Assembly (NCBI RefSeq): GCF_030317035.1
Contig: NZ_JASZYK010000010.1
Span: forward strand, 124,001-188,000
Direction of reading: 5' to 3'
Source: Variovorax sp. J22G73
GTDB taxonomy: Bacteria; Pseudomonadota; Gammaproteobacteria; Burkholderiales; Burkholderiaceae_C
DNA: 64,000 nt
This document shows, piece after piece, positions 17,027 to 25,819 of the stretch (positions are counted from its first letter, which is position 1; each line of letters starts with the position of its first letter). Made by a program: the position numbers and the translations under genes. The notes under the pieces were generated by a model that saw nothing but the letters and a program-made list of their open reading frames with translations, had not been told where the DNA came from and searched no databases.

Positions 17027-18350
17027 AGTCTCATTTCAAAAAAACGAACTCCGCAAAAAGATTCTTGCGCTGGTGGCCGAGTACGGTGAACTGGCTGGTA
17101 AGCCGCAACCTTTCGTGCCCGGCGAGACGCTGATCCCGCCTTCTGGCAAGGTCGTCGGAACGCCAGAAATGCAGATGATGGTTGATGCTTCGCTTGACGC
17201 GTGGTTGACTACTGGGCGTTTCAATACGTTGTTCGAAAGTCGTCTTGCTCAGTACTTGGGTGTCAAGCATCTGATGACCGTCAACTCCGGCTCGTCCGCT
17301 AATCTAGTAGCGTTCTCGACGCTGACCTCGCCCAAGCTCGGAGACCGAGCAATCAAGCCTGGTGACGAAGTCATCGGCGTGGCCGCGGGCTTCCCCACCA
17401 CCGTCAACCCGATCTTGCAATGCGGCGCTGTGCCTGTCTTCGTCGACGTGCATATTCCCACCTACAACATCGATCCCGATTTGCTCGAAGCCGCCATTGG
17501 CCCCCGCACCAAGGCAATCATGTTGGCTCACACGCTGGGTAACCCGTACAACCTGAAGGTAGTGAAGGCGGCTTGCCAGAAGCATGGGCTGTGGCTAGTC
17601 GAGGACTGCTGCGACGCGCTCGGCGCGCGCTACGAGGGTCAACTAGTTGGAACATTCGGTGATATCGGCACGTTGAGTTTTTATCCCGCTCACCACATCA
17701 CGATGGGTGAGGGTGGTGCGGTATTTACAAACAGCGATGAACTGCGGTTGATTGCTGAATCCATTCGTGACTGGGGTCGTGACTGCTACTGCCCACCTGG
17801 CAAGGACAATACATGCGGTAAGCGCTTTTGTTGGAAGCTGGGCGATCTGCCCGAGGGATACGATCACAAGTACACGTATTCTCACCTCGGCTATAACCTG
17901 AAGATTACCGACATGCAGGCCGCTTGCGGGCTTGCTCAACTCGACCGACTTGACGGATTTATTGAGGCTCGAAAGAAAAACTTCAATTACCTCAAGGACA
18001 GGTTGCGCAACGCTGAAGAGTTTTTGGAGTTGCCTGAAGCGACACCCGGCTCTGAGCCGTCGTGGTTTGGTTTTCCCATTACTTTGCGCGAGTCGGCGAA
18101 CACGCGCCGGGTCGATCTTTTGACATATCTCGATCAGCAGAAAGTTGGGACGCGCCTGCTCTTTGCCGGAAATCTTCTTCGCCAGCCCTACATGATTGGT
18201 CGCAATTATCGAGTGGTAGGAGAGCTGAAGAATACCGATCGGATCATGAACGACACTTTCTGGATTGGCGTCTATCCTGGCTTGACCGAATCCATGTTGG
18301 ATCACACGATCGAGAGCATCGAAACATATTTGGGACTGCGATTTGACTGA
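17019..18350 (+). CDS. rfbH: CDP-4-keto-6-deoxyglucose 3-dehydrase (E1)
   Basis: From ATG 17019 the product is 443 aa. The segment SFYPAHHITMGEGGAVFTN has His where aminotransferases have the PLP lysine, the hallmark of the PMP-dependent E1 dehydrase. The cysteines in GRDCYCPPGKDNTCGKRFC match its [2Fe-2S] cluster. It removes the C3 hydroxyl to form the glucoseen intermediate, which in Yersinia is reduced by a separate E3 (AscD/RfbI). No E3 gene is present within the window. Confidence 0.95.
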   Translation: MTEVSFQKNELRKKILALVAEYGELAGKPQPFVPGETLIPPSGKVVGTPEMQMMVDASLDAWLTTGRFNTLFESRLAQYLGVKHLMTVNSGSSANLVAFSTLTSPKLGDRAIKPGDEVIGVAAGFPTTVNPILQCGAVPVFVDVHIPTYNIDPDLLEAAIGPRTKAIMLAHTLGNPYNLKVVKAACQKHGLWLVEDCCDALGARYEGQLVGTFGDIGTLSFYPAHHITMGEGGAVFTNSDELRLIAESIRDWGRDCYCPPGKDNTCGKRFCWKLGDLPEGYDHKYTYSHLGYNLKITDMQAACGLAQLDRLDGFIEARKKNFNYLKDRLRNAEEFLELPEATPGSEPSWFGFPITLRESANTRRVDLLTYLDQQKVGTRLLFAGNLLRQPYMIGRNYRVVGELKNTDRIMNDTFWIGVYPGLTESMLDHTIESIETYLGLRFD

Positions 18351-19404
18351 TCCATGTCAGCCGGTGCCACCGGTAGATCTGGAAGAGGTTCTTCGCTTTA
18401 CCGCCAACGATGTCTGGGAAGGGTTGCGAGGCCAGTCGCTTTTCTTAACTGGCGGCACAGGTTTCATTGGCAAGTGGCTGCTGGAATGCCTTCTGCATGC
18501 CAATCGTGAGATGGGTCTTGGCCTTTCGTTAACTATATTGACGCGAGATCCGGATAAGTTTGTGCGCGCCAGTGCTCACCTCGCAAAGGCGGCGGCTGTT
18601 GATTTGGTTCGGGGCGATGTCGTTGACTTCGAGTTTCCAATTGGTAGGTTTTCCTCAGTCATCCATGCTGCCTTGCCGGTTTCTTCGCCGCAGTCGGCTG
18701 GCGCTGGGCTCGTAAAACTGGCCGAGGCGGGCGCGCGTCGTGTTTGCGACTTTGCCTCGACCAGCGGCGCGGGGCGACTTCTTCACATCAGTTCTGGCGC
18801 TGTATACGGGCCACAGGCAACTGCGGCACCCTTGTCGGAAACCTTGAGGTGGAGCGATACAGAAGAAGTCAACGACTACACCCGTGCCAAGCGAGCAGCT
18901 GAAGCAGTGGTGAGGCAGGGGGGCGCGCCATTTGATGCGGTTATCGCGCGCTGTTTCGCGTTCATAGGGCCTTGCATGCGCTCGTCGAGTGGCTCGGCGG
19001 CAGCCCAGTTCATCGAGATGGCTGGGCAGGGTGGCGGTATCGTCGTGCAGGGCACGGGCGACGCAGTGCGCAGCTATCAGTATGCGAGCGACATGGCGCG
19101 CTGGTTGCTTAGTTGTCTGGTGCTTGGTAAGCCCGGCGGCGTTTACAACGTTGGCGACGACACCAGCATCACGATCGCCGAACTGGCCTCGGAGGTAACG
19201 CGCCTCGCCGAGACGGGGGTGCCGGTGCATATCGCCGGACAGTCGGCGCCCGGTCTTGCCGGGCAGCGCTATGTGCCCGATCTGCGACGCGCCTCCGACG
19301 AACTTGGTCTGCGCAATGTCGTGAGTCTCCAGGAAGGGATTCGACGAACTCTCGCCTGGCGAAAAGCTCCGGGCTTCTTTGAAGTATTCGAACATGAAAC
19401 CTGA
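18343..19404 (+). CDS. NAD(P)-dependent SDR epimerase/reductase of the CDP-dideoxysugar branch
   Basis: The TTG at 18343 overlaps the rfbH stop by 8 nt; a nearby ATG (18354) is out of frame. The product (353 aa) has FLTGGTGFIGKWLLECLL (NAD(P) motif), LLHISSGAVYGPQ (catalytic Ser region) and DYTRAKRAAEAV (Tyr-Lys). It resembles extended-SDR C4 reductases such as abequose and paratose synthases. It could reduce the C4 keto group of a CDP-3,6-dideoxyhexose, or a keto group on a branch made by the downstream transketolase pair, as YerF does in yersiniose synthesis. The choice between these is open. Confidence 0.75.
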   Translation: MTDPCQPVPPVDLEEVLRFTANDVWEGLRGQSLFLTGGTGFIGKWLLECLLHANREMGLGLSLTILTRDPDKFVRASAHLAKAAAVDLVRGDVVDFEFPIGRFSSVIHAALPVSSPQSAGAGLVKLAEAGARRVCDFASTSGAGRLLHISSGAVYGPQATAAPLSETLRWSDTEEVNDYTRAKRAAEAVVRQGGAPFDAVIARCFAFIGPCMRSSSGSAAAQFIEMAGQGGGIVVQGTGDAVRSYQYASDMARWLLSCLVLGKPGGVYNVGDDTSITIAELASEVTRLAETGVPVHIAGQSAPGLAGQRYVPDLRRASDELGLRNVVSLQEGIRRTLAWRKAPGFFEVFEHET

Positions 19405-20206
19405 ATTTAACCCCTCAAGTTTGCGCAAGACGGTGGTCGAGATGGCTTTCGCGGGTAATGCGGTACATCTTGGTTGTGCTTTCTCCATCATCGAGTTGCT
19501 GTCGTGCCTGTACAGCCGCCACATGCGCTACGACGAGAGCAATCCCGACGATCCTTCTCGGGACTATCTTGTGCTAAGCAAGGGCCACGGCGTCATGGCG
19601 CAGTACGCTTGCCTCTATGAACTGGGATGGTTAGAGCGTCATGACATCGACAGCTATTTTCACGATGGCTCTCGTCTCAAGGGATTGTCGGATGCGCATG
19701 TGCCGGGATGCGAAGTGACGTCCGGCTCGCTGGGCCACGGGCTCTCCGTGAGCGTTGGGCTCGCGCTCGCGGCTGCGCGCAAAAAAAGCGGGCAGAGATG
19801 CTATGTCGTCATCGGTGACGGTGAGATCAATGAAGGCCCGATCTGGGAGGGGCTTTTGTTTGCTGCTCATGCGAAGTTGGACAACCTCATGGTTATCGTG
19901 GATGCCAATGGCTTTCAGGCTATGGGGACTACGGACGAAGTGATGCAACTCGGTGACCTCAATGCGAAATTTGCCGCCTTCGACTTTGACGTGCTCGCTG
20001 TTGACGGGCACGACATGGGCGCGATATCAGAGGCGATCGATGCACTCGAGGCTATAAATAATGGCCGCCCCAAAGCACTGGTAGCTAAGACGGTCAAGGG
20101 CAAGGGCGTCTCTTATATGGAGAACGTCAATGCGTGGCACTACTCACGTTTGAATCCGGACCTATACGCACAAGCGCTGCGCGAAATCGAAGGAGCGTCA
20201 GCATGA
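19394..20206 (+). CDS. Transketolase N-terminal (TPP-binding) subunit
   Basis: The 270-aa protein (ATG 19394; a TTG 15 nt upstream is possible) carries LSKGHGVMAQYACLYELGWL, SGSLGHGLSVSVGLALAA and the thiamine diphosphate motif VIGDGEINEGPIWEGLLFAA ending in a VDANGFQ segment. It is only the N-terminal third-to-half of a normal transketolase; the partner domain is the next gene. It starts 11 nt inside the SDR gene. The pair sits in a sugar-nucleotide operon, not with pentose-phosphate genes, so a dedicated role in making a branched or extended sugar is inferred. Confidence 0.88.
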   Translation: MKPEFNPSSLRKTVVEMAFAGNAVHLGCAFSIIELLSCLYSRHMRYDESNPDDPSRDYLVLSKGHGVMAQYACLYELGWLERHDIDSYFHDGSRLKGLSDAHVPGCEVTSGSLGHGLSVSVGLALAAARKKSGQRCYVVIGDGEINEGPIWEGLLFAAHAKLDNLMVIVDANGFQAMGTTDEVMQLGDLNAKFAAFDFDVLAVDGHDMGAISEAIDALEAINNGRPKALVAKTVKGKGVSYMENVNAWHYSRLNPDLYAQALREIEGASA

Positions 20207-21120
20207 GGGCCGCATTTTCAAGCGCGCTGATCGAGGCTGCGGTCAATGACGAACGCGTGGTGCTCTTGACTGGAGACCACGGGTATGCTCTTTTTGATGA
20301 GTTTCGCAAACGTTGCCCACATCAGTACATCAATGCGGGCATTGCCGAGCAAAATATGGTCGGTGTTGCCGCCGGTCTAGCAAAGGCCGGGCTTCGTCCA
20401 ATTGTTTACGGACTCAGCGCGTTCGTTCCGGTGCGCGTACTTGAGCAGATCAAAATCGATGTCTGCTACGAGAAGCTGCCAGTCATATTCACGGGCGATG
20501 GAGCGGGCTTGGTCTACAGCACGCTCGGCACGAGTCATCAGAGCTTTGAAGATATCGCGTGCCTACGTGCAGTTCCGTACATCGACATCATGTCGCCGTG
20601 CGATGCGCACGAATTGACCGCATGCATGAGGATGGCGTTGGAACTGGAAGCGCCAGTCTATTTCCGAATGGGCAAAGCCGATGTAGGGCCGGTACATTCG
20701 TCGCTGCCTAAGCTCAAGCGGGGGGGGCTGACGCAAGTCCGTACTGGCAATTATCCTGTCGTGCTGATCGCTACAGGTTCCATGGTCAAGACGGCATGCG
20801 CGCTGGGCGACGAGCTCGATGCCTCTGTATGGAGCGCGCCGTGGATCAAGCCGCTCGATGCGGTTCAGTTGGGCGGATTGGCTACCAGCGCGACAGCGTT
20901 CATCACGATGGAAGAACACTCCTCTGTAGGAGGGCTGGGCGGCGCGGTTGTTGAGGCGATCTCCGAAACGACCCCGATTCCAGTACTCCGCATTGGTATT
21001 GGTCAGCGCTTTTCCGAAACTTGCGGCAGCCATGCTCATGCAATGCGCGAGCACGGCCTCGATTTTTCGGCTGTACGTGAACGTGTAATACCCTTCGCGG
21101 CGAAATGGAAGGCTGTGTGA
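20203..21120 (+). CDS. Transketolase C-terminal (pyrimidine-binding) subunit
   Basis: Starting at ATG 20203 (ATGA overlap with the N subunit), the 305-aa product has YINAGIAEQNMVGVAAGLAK with the catalytic Glu that activates TPP. YFRMGKADVGP and the C-terminal regulatory fold (about residues 190-300) with MEEHSSVGGLGGAV follow. Together with the preceding gene it forms a split transketolase, like those known from archaea and from some O-antigen and antibiotic loci. The predicted activity is transfer of a two-carbon ketol unit; donor and acceptor are unknown. Confidence 0.88.
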   Translation: MRAAFSSALIEAAVNDERVVLLTGDHGYALFDEFRKRCPHQYINAGIAEQNMVGVAAGLAKAGLRPIVYGLSAFVPVRVLEQIKIDVCYEKLPVIFTGDGAGLVYSTLGTSHQSFEDIACLRAVPYIDIMSPCDAHELTACMRMALELEAPVYFRMGKADVGPVHSSLPKLKRGGLTQVRTGNYPVVLIATGSMVKTACALGDELDASVWSAPWIKPLDAVQLGGLATSATAFITMEEHSSVGGLGGAVVEAISETTPIPVLRIGIGQRFSETCGSHAHAMREHGLDFSAVRERVIPFAAKWKAV

Positions 21121-21503
21121 TTGGCGGGCCTCATAACCTACTGAAGTCGCAATTGCTTCGATTCTTGATCGTGGGAGGCATTAACACCGTCGTAGGTTAT
21201 GCAATTTTTGCTATTTTGGTTCGACTGGGCCTGCCGTTTCCTATTGCGATCGGATTGGCTACGATCATTGGAATGGCCTTCAACTTTCAGAGTACAGGGC
21301 GTCTAGTTTTTGGCGGCGCCCCTTTGTCGTTGCTGGGCCGTTTTATAGCCGCCTATGTCGTGGTGTACCTTATCAATGTTGGATCCGTTGCACTACTTCT
21401 ACGTGCGGGATTCGACGTCTATGTCGCGAATGCACTAGTCATTCTTCCTCTGGCGCTGCTTTCATTCGTTCTCCAGCGCCGATTCGTCTTTGGAACGTCA
21501 TGA
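21105..21503 (+). CDS. GtrA-family small membrane protein
   Basis: A 132-aa protein with four hydrophobic segments. It has LLRFLIVGGINTVVGYAIFA near the N terminus and ends RRFVFGTS, the RxFVF tail typical of GtrA. GtrA proteins are thought to help flip or present polyprenyl-phosphate-linked sugars made by a GtrB-type partner, which is the next gene. The start may be ATG 21105 (16-nt overlap with the transketolase gene) or GTG 21117 (4-nt overlap). Confidence 0.85.
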   Translation: MEGCVIGGPHNLLKSQLLRFLIVGGINTVVGYAIFAILVRLGLPFPIAIGLATIIGMAFNFQSTGRLVFGGAPLSLLGRFIAAYVVVYLINVGSVALLLRAGFDVYVANALVILPLALLSFVLQRRFVFGTS

Positions 21504-22432
21504 AACATATCACCGTCGTCACGCCTTGCTACAACGAGGAAGACAACGTCGAAGAGGTCTACCGTCAAACGCGAGCGATCTTTGCAAAGATCGAGGGATT
21601 GACTTATGAGCATTTATTCATTGACAACGCTTCGACGGACCGTACGCCAACTCTCTTGCGCGAGTTAGCTGCGGCAGACCCCGGCGTTAAGGTGATTTTG
21701 AATGCTCGCAACTTCGGCCATATTCGCTCGCCTTTTTACGGCCTACTTCAGGCGCGCGGGGACGCGGCGATTTTGCTCGTGGCTGACTTGCAGGATCCGC
21801 CGGGCCTCATTAATGAGTTTGTGGGCAAGTGGCTGCAGGGCACGAAGCTTGTGGTGGGTGTCAAGCCGACCGCGGACGAATCCGGACTAATGTTCACAAT
21901 TCGCAGGGCTTACTACCGAACAGTGACCCGCATAGCGGACGTCAAGTTGATTCAAAACTTTACCGGCTTCGGCCTCTACGACAGACAAGTGCTGGAGGTA
22001 CTAAGGCGTATTGACGATCCGTACCCCTATCTACGCGGATTGGTTTCCGAGGTTGGCTTCGAAGCGGTGCAGATACCCTACAACCAGCCTCGCCGAAAAC
22101 GCGGCATCACCAAGAACAACTTTTATACTCTTTACGACATCGCGATGCTTGGGGTCACCTCGCACTCGCGGGTCCCATTGCGTATAGCAACGATGGCAGG
22201 TTTCGCTCTTTCTGGAATAAGCCTCGCTGTCTCATTGCTATACCTTCTGTTAAAAGTAATTTTTTGGACCAAATTTTCTGCGGGTCTGGCGCCAATTCTC
22301 ATTGGCATGTTTTTCTTTGCATCGGTGCAGTTATTCTTCATCGGACTGTTGGGTGAATATGTCGGTGCAATTCTTACGCACGTGATGAAGCGTCCGCTAG
22401 TCGTAGAACGCGAACGTCTAAACTTCGACTGA
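21500..22432 (+). CDS. GtrB/DPMS-like GT2 polyprenyl-phosphate glycosyltransferase
   Basis: The 310-aa protein has an N-terminal GT2 domain (ITVVTPCYNEEDNVEEVYRQ, DNASTD, VADLQDPP with its DxD-like site) and two C-terminal membrane helices (about 232-255 and 268-292). This is the architecture of GtrB bactoprenol glucosyltransferases. It overlaps the GtrA gene by 4 nt. Together they likely make and translocate an undecaprenyl-phosphate sugar for side-branch addition to the glycan. Which sugar is unknown. It ends the acquired operon before the IS66 insertion. Confidence 0.88.
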   Translation: MKHITVVTPCYNEEDNVEEVYRQTRAIFAKIEGLTYEHLFIDNASTDRTPTLLRELAAADPGVKVILNARNFGHIRSPFYGLLQARGDAAILLVADLQDPPGLINEFVGKWLQGTKLVVGVKPTADESGLMFTIRRAYYRTVTRIADVKLIQNFTGFGLYDRQVLEVLRRIDDPYPYLRGLVSEVGFEAVQIPYNQPRRKRGITKNNFYTLYDIAMLGVTSHSRVPLRIATMAGFALSGISLAVSLLYLLLKVIFWTKFSAGLAPILIGMFFFASVQLFFIGLLGEYVGAILTHVMKRPLVVERERLNFD

Positions 22433-22440
22433 CCGCCAAC

Positions 22441-22786
22441 GTGAAACCCTCGCGCTTATTCATGCCGGTGCTGATGCAATATGGTTGGGTAACACGAAGA
22501 ATTCGAATTCTCTACCCGCTGTGGCACGCCTCAATTAGTGCCCTTCACTGGCGGGGTGGATTTTTCGCTTCATAGACTCGCCAAATCCGAAAAAGCGACA
22601 GTCACCGAACTTCACGAAATCCATCTACCAACCACGGTTCGGGTTTAGGCCAACCTCGTTTATCCGCATCTGTCGCCACACTGCTGGCAGTCACGATGGT
22701 CTTTACCACAGGCGCTCAACCGTCGAATATTGCAGCGTCGGCTAGCTGATTATTGATGCGTGAAAATATCTCATCGCACCAAAGCC
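22441..22786 (+). pseudogene. Decayed sequence, left part of a frame split by the IS66 element
   Basis: The frame from GTG 22441 has only two stops (TAG 22573, TGA 22747) before the insertion point. Other frames hold protein-like pieces such as GADAIWLGNTKNSN and VPFTGGVDFSLHRLAKSEK, suggesting a frameshifted membrane-glycosyltransferase-like gene. After the second stop, ATG 22756 opens a frame that, once the IS and one target copy are removed, continues to 26237 as a 59-aa ORF with one membrane helix. I do not recognise the family. Confidence 0.35.
22779..22786. repeat. 8-bp target-site duplication, left copy (CCAAAGCC)
   Basis: CCAAAGCC stands directly before the left inverted repeat and is found again directly after the right one at 26081-26088. 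Eight base pairs is the usual duplication length for IS66-family insertion. Confidence 0.95.
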
Positions 22787-22866
22787 GTGAGCGTCCAGCC
22801 ATCCCATCTTGCGCCCGCCGCGGCGTCCTCTGAGGATGGCGTCCACCTAATTTCTGGCGGACGCCT

Positions 22867-23262
22867 ATGCATCCCAATACTCCCAGTCGCCGAGTCCACA
22901 GTGCCGAGTTCAAGGCGCGCATCCTGGCCGAGTACCGGCAGCCCGGCGCGTCGGTCTCGGCCGTGGCTATCGCGCACGGCCTGAACACCAACGTCGTGCG
23001 CAAGTGGCTCACGGGCCGCGGCCTCAAGCGCATGGGCATCGCGGCGCCCACAGCAGTCATCGGTGCCGTGCCTGCCCTGCAGTTCGTGCCTGTGGAGTTG
23101 CCGCGCTCCGAGCCCGCGGTCACTGCCCCTGCATCCGAGCCCGACATCCGCATTGAACTCCAGCGCGGCGGCCTGCACGTCAAGCTCCAGTGCACTGCCT
23201 GCGCCGGCGCGCTGTACGCCGCACAACTGCGCGCGCTGGCCGATGCCCTGTGCGCCGTCTGA
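22867..23262 (+). CDS. tnpA: IS66 TnpA (OrfA) accessory transposition protein
   Basis: The 131-aa protein has an N-terminal helix-turn-helix of the transposase_8 kind: HSAEFKARILAEYRQPGASV followed by AHGLNTNVVRKWL. IS66 elements need TnpA, TnpB and TnpC for full activity. It starts about 80 nt inside the left inverted repeat, and tnpB follows after 12 nt. The frame is intact. Confidence 0.88.
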   Translation: MHPNTPSRRVHSAEFKARILAEYRQPGASVSAVAIAHGLNTNVVRKWLTGRGLKRMGIAAPTAVIGAVPALQFVPVELPRSEPAVTAPASEPDIRIELQRGGLHVKLQCTACAGALYAAQLRALADALCAV

Positions 23263-23274
23263 GGAGCCCGCCTG

Positions 23275-23616
23275 TTGATCCGCATCGACACGCTGTGGCT
23301 GTGCACCCAGCCGCAGGACATGCGCGCCGGCCCCGACCGCTTGCTCAACATCGTCGTCAATACCGTCGGCGCGGCGCGTGCGCACCATGGCTACTTGTTC
23401 GCTAACTTGCGCGCCATGCGCATCAAGCTGCTCGTGCACGATGCCTTCGGCGTATGGTGCGCCACGCGTCGCCTGCACACTGGACGCTTCGCCTGGCTGG
23501 AGAGCGCGCCAGGGCAGGCAGCAACGCTGCAGTTGAGCGCGCAGCAGTTCGAGGCCCTGGCGGTCGGCCTGCCATGGCAGCGCCTGGGCGAACTCAGCGT
23601 CATCAGCCGATCATGA
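23275..23616 (+). CDS. tnpB: IS66 TnpB (Orf2) accessory protein
   Basis: The 113-aa product (TTG start at 23275) has WLCTQPQDMRAGPDRLLNIV, KLLVHDAFGVWCATRRLHTG and a terminal WQRLGELSVI segment. These are typical of the IS66 Orf2 family, whose members are 110-120 aa. Its role in transposition is established genetically in the family, but its biochemistry is not. The frame is intact. Confidence 0.9.
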   Translation: MIRIDTLWLCTQPQDMRAGPDRLLNIVVNTVGAARAHHGYLFANLRAMRIKLLVHDAFGVWCATRRLHTGRFAWLESAPGQAATLQLSAQQFEALAVGLPWQRLGELSVISRS

Positions 23617-23687
23617 GGTCCCGGGCAGCCCAGCCTCGCCGTTGACATCGCATCTGCCGATACGCAGCGCGGCCCGACTCGGGCAAC

Positions 23688-25304
23688 ATGCCGGGCATGC
23701 TCGGCGACACCGCTGCCTTCCCGATCGACATGGCACAACTGCCATCGGAGGCGGCTGCGCTGATCGCACGACTGCGCCAGCAGGTGCAGGCCCAGGCGCG
23801 CGAGATCGCCTGGGCGCACGCCAAGCTGGACAAGGTCAACTTAGAGCTCGCCCGCCTCAAGCGCTGGAAGTTCGGCGCCAAGACCGAGGCCATGACGGCC
23901 CGGCAGCGCGCCCTGTTCCAGGAGGCGTTGGTTGAAGACGAGGCCAGCCTACGGGCGCAACTGGCCGAGTTGCAGCGCGATATGCCGCAAGTGCCCAAGA
24001 CCCCGAAGGCAACCCCGCGCCGGCCACGCCGCGAGAAGCTGCCCGAGCACCTGGAGCGCGTCGAGCATCGCCACGAACCTGAGGACACTAACTGCCCGAA
24101 CGCGGAGTGCGGCCAGCCCATGCAGCGCGTTGGCGATGACATCAGCGAGAAGCTGGACCTCGTGCCTGCCAGCTTCTTCGTGCACCGGCACATCTATGGC
24201 AAGTGGGCTTGCCGGTGTTGCCAGCAGATCCGCCAGGAGCCGGCCGAGCCGGATGTGGTGGACGGCGGCATCCCGGCCAGCGGGCTGGTGGCGCACACGC
24301 TGATCAGCCGCTTCGTCGATCACCTGCCGTACTACCGGCAAGAGCCCATCAACGCGCGCTCGGGCGTGCGCACGCCGCGCTCGACGCTGGCTGCCTGGGG
24401 TGGTGCCGGCGACGCCAAGCTCGAGCTGCTGTACGAGGCGCACCGGCGCTTCATCCTCAGCTGCCGAGTGCTGCATGCCGATGAAACGCCGGTGCCGCTA
24501 CTCGATCCAGGCTCGGGCAAGACGAAGAAGGCCTACGTCTGGGCCTGGGCGCGCAGCCATCACGATCCGCAGCCGGGCGTGATCTACGAGTTCTGCCTGG
24601 GACGAGGGTCCCAGTACCCGGTGGCCTTCCTCGCCGGCAAGGGGCCGCCATGTTCAGAGGCGGCCTGGAACGGCACCGTGGTCACCGACCAGTACGCGGG
24701 CTACAACGCCGTACTGGACGCGAAGGTCTACCCGCAGCGCCGCTCGGCGTTCTGCACGGCGCATGCCAGGCGGTACTTCGAGGAGCTCAGCCGCGGCGGG
24801 CACAGTGCCAGCGCCGTGGCCACCGAGGCGTTGCAGCGCTGGGCACGGATCTACCGCGCCGAGGGAGCCTTCGCCGAGATGGACCACGGCGAGCGTCGAA
24901 ACGCCCGCCAGCAACTGAGCAAACCGCTGTGGGACGAGTTCGAGCTGTGGCTGAAGCTGCAGCGCACGCAAGTGCTCGACGGCAGCAGGATCGCCGAGGC
25001 GATCGACTACAGCATGAACGCCTGGGCGGTGCTGACGCTGCACCTGGATGACGGCATGGTGGCGATGGACAACAACTTGATCGAGCGGCAGATCAAGCCG
25101 TGGAAGCTCGGCGCGAAGAACTGGCTGTTCGTAGGCAGCGAGTTGGCCGGCCAGCGCGCAGCGGTGGTGATGAGCCTCGTGCAGTCAGCGAAGCTCAACG
25201 GTCTGGATCCGTGGGCGTATCTGCGCGACGTGCTGGCGCGCATCCACTCGCACCCGAGCCATCGTATCGATGAACTGCTGCCGCATCGCTGGCGGCCAAG
25301 TTGA
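23688..25304 (+). CDS. tnpC: IS66 TnpC DDE transposase
   Basis: The 538-aa transposase shows an N-terminal coiled coil (about 15-75), a basic linker with RRPRREKLPEHLER, a cysteine-containing zinc-binding-like region (CPNAECGQP and ACRCC, about 130-180), and the DDE core. The core acidic residues lie in LHADETPVPL, VVTDQYAGYNAV and DNNLIERQIKPWKLG. All appear intact. A C-terminal IS66_C segment ends near HRIDELLPHRW. Length is typical (510-540 aa). Confidence 0.95.
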   Translation: MPGMLGDTAAFPIDMAQLPSEAAALIARLRQQVQAQAREIAWAHAKLDKVNLELARLKRWKFGAKTEAMTARQRALFQEALVEDEASLRAQLAELQRDMPQVPKTPKATPRRPRREKLPEHLERVEHRHEPEDTNCPNAECGQPMQRVGDDISEKLDLVPASFFVHRHIYGKWACRCCQQIRQEPAEPDVVDGGIPASGLVAHTLISRFVDHLPYYRQEPINARSGVRTPRSTLAAWGGAGDAKLELLYEAHRRFILSCRVLHADETPVPLLDPGSGKTKKAYVWAWARSHHDPQPGVIYEFCLGRGSQYPVAFLAGKGPPCSEAAWNGTVVTDQYAGYNAVLDAKVYPQRRSAFCTAHARRYFEELSRGGHSASAVATEALQRWARIYRAEGAFAEMDHGERRNARQQLSKPLWDEFELWLKLQRTQVLDGSRIAEAIDYSMNAWAVLTLHLDDGMVAMDNNLIERQIKPWKLGAKNWLFVGSELAGQRAAVVMSLVQSAKLNGLDPWAYLRDVLARIHSHPSHRIDELLPHRWRPS

Positions 25305-25315
25305 GGGGGACGGAC

Positions 25316-25819
25316 GTGATCACGCAGGCCGTGATGGTCCAGGCGGACATCGACGTCAAGCGCATGAGCCAGACACAGAAGGTAGCCTTGGCCGACGAGA
25401 TCTTCCTGCGGCAGCCCAACATGCTCGCCTCGATCCTTGCGCTGCCTCGCATGGGCGTCGGCATGGTGCAACTGGAGGTCCCGCTGCACATCCTGCTAGT
25501 GACCTTCCAGGCGATGAAGCTCAGCGGCCTTGCGTGGCCGATCGTCTCGGAGGACGTGCAGGAGACGTGCATGCAGCGCTTGACGGCGCGCGCCCGCTTC
25601 AACGAGGGACTGCCGGGCGAACTGGCCGACCAGGTCGTGCAGCAGTTCTGCGATGAGCACCCCGAACGCTATCTGCTCGCCTTCGTCTACGGATACCTCG
25701 GCGAGCACGACTTGCTGGGCGTGTGCACCGACGCCGAGAAGTACCTGATGCTGGCCGCTCTCAACCTCGTGGAGTGCGTCGCCTTCGCCGCACCCATGCC
25801 CTTGTCTGGCAAAACATGA
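25316..25819 (+). CDS. IS66 passenger ORF 1, unknown function
   Basis: The 167-aa product from GTG 25316 is chosen because GAGGGGGA sits 5 nt upstream; TTG 25301, overlapping the tnpC stop, would add 5 residues. The protein is mostly helical and cytosolic by composition, with QKVALADEIFLRQPNMLASI and DEHPERYLLAFVYGYLGEH. No catalytic or DNA-binding motif is recognisable. It lies inside the inverted repeats and is coupled to the next ORF by an ATGA overlap, so both travel with the element. Confidence 0.7.
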   Translation: MITQAVMVQADIDVKRMSQTQKVALADEIFLRQPNMLASILALPRMGVGMVQLEVPLHILLVTFQAMKLSGLAWPIVSEDVQETCMQRLTARARFNEGLPGELADQVVQQFCDEHPERYLLAFVYGYLGEHDLLGVCTDAEKYLMLAALNLVECVAFAAPMPLSGKT

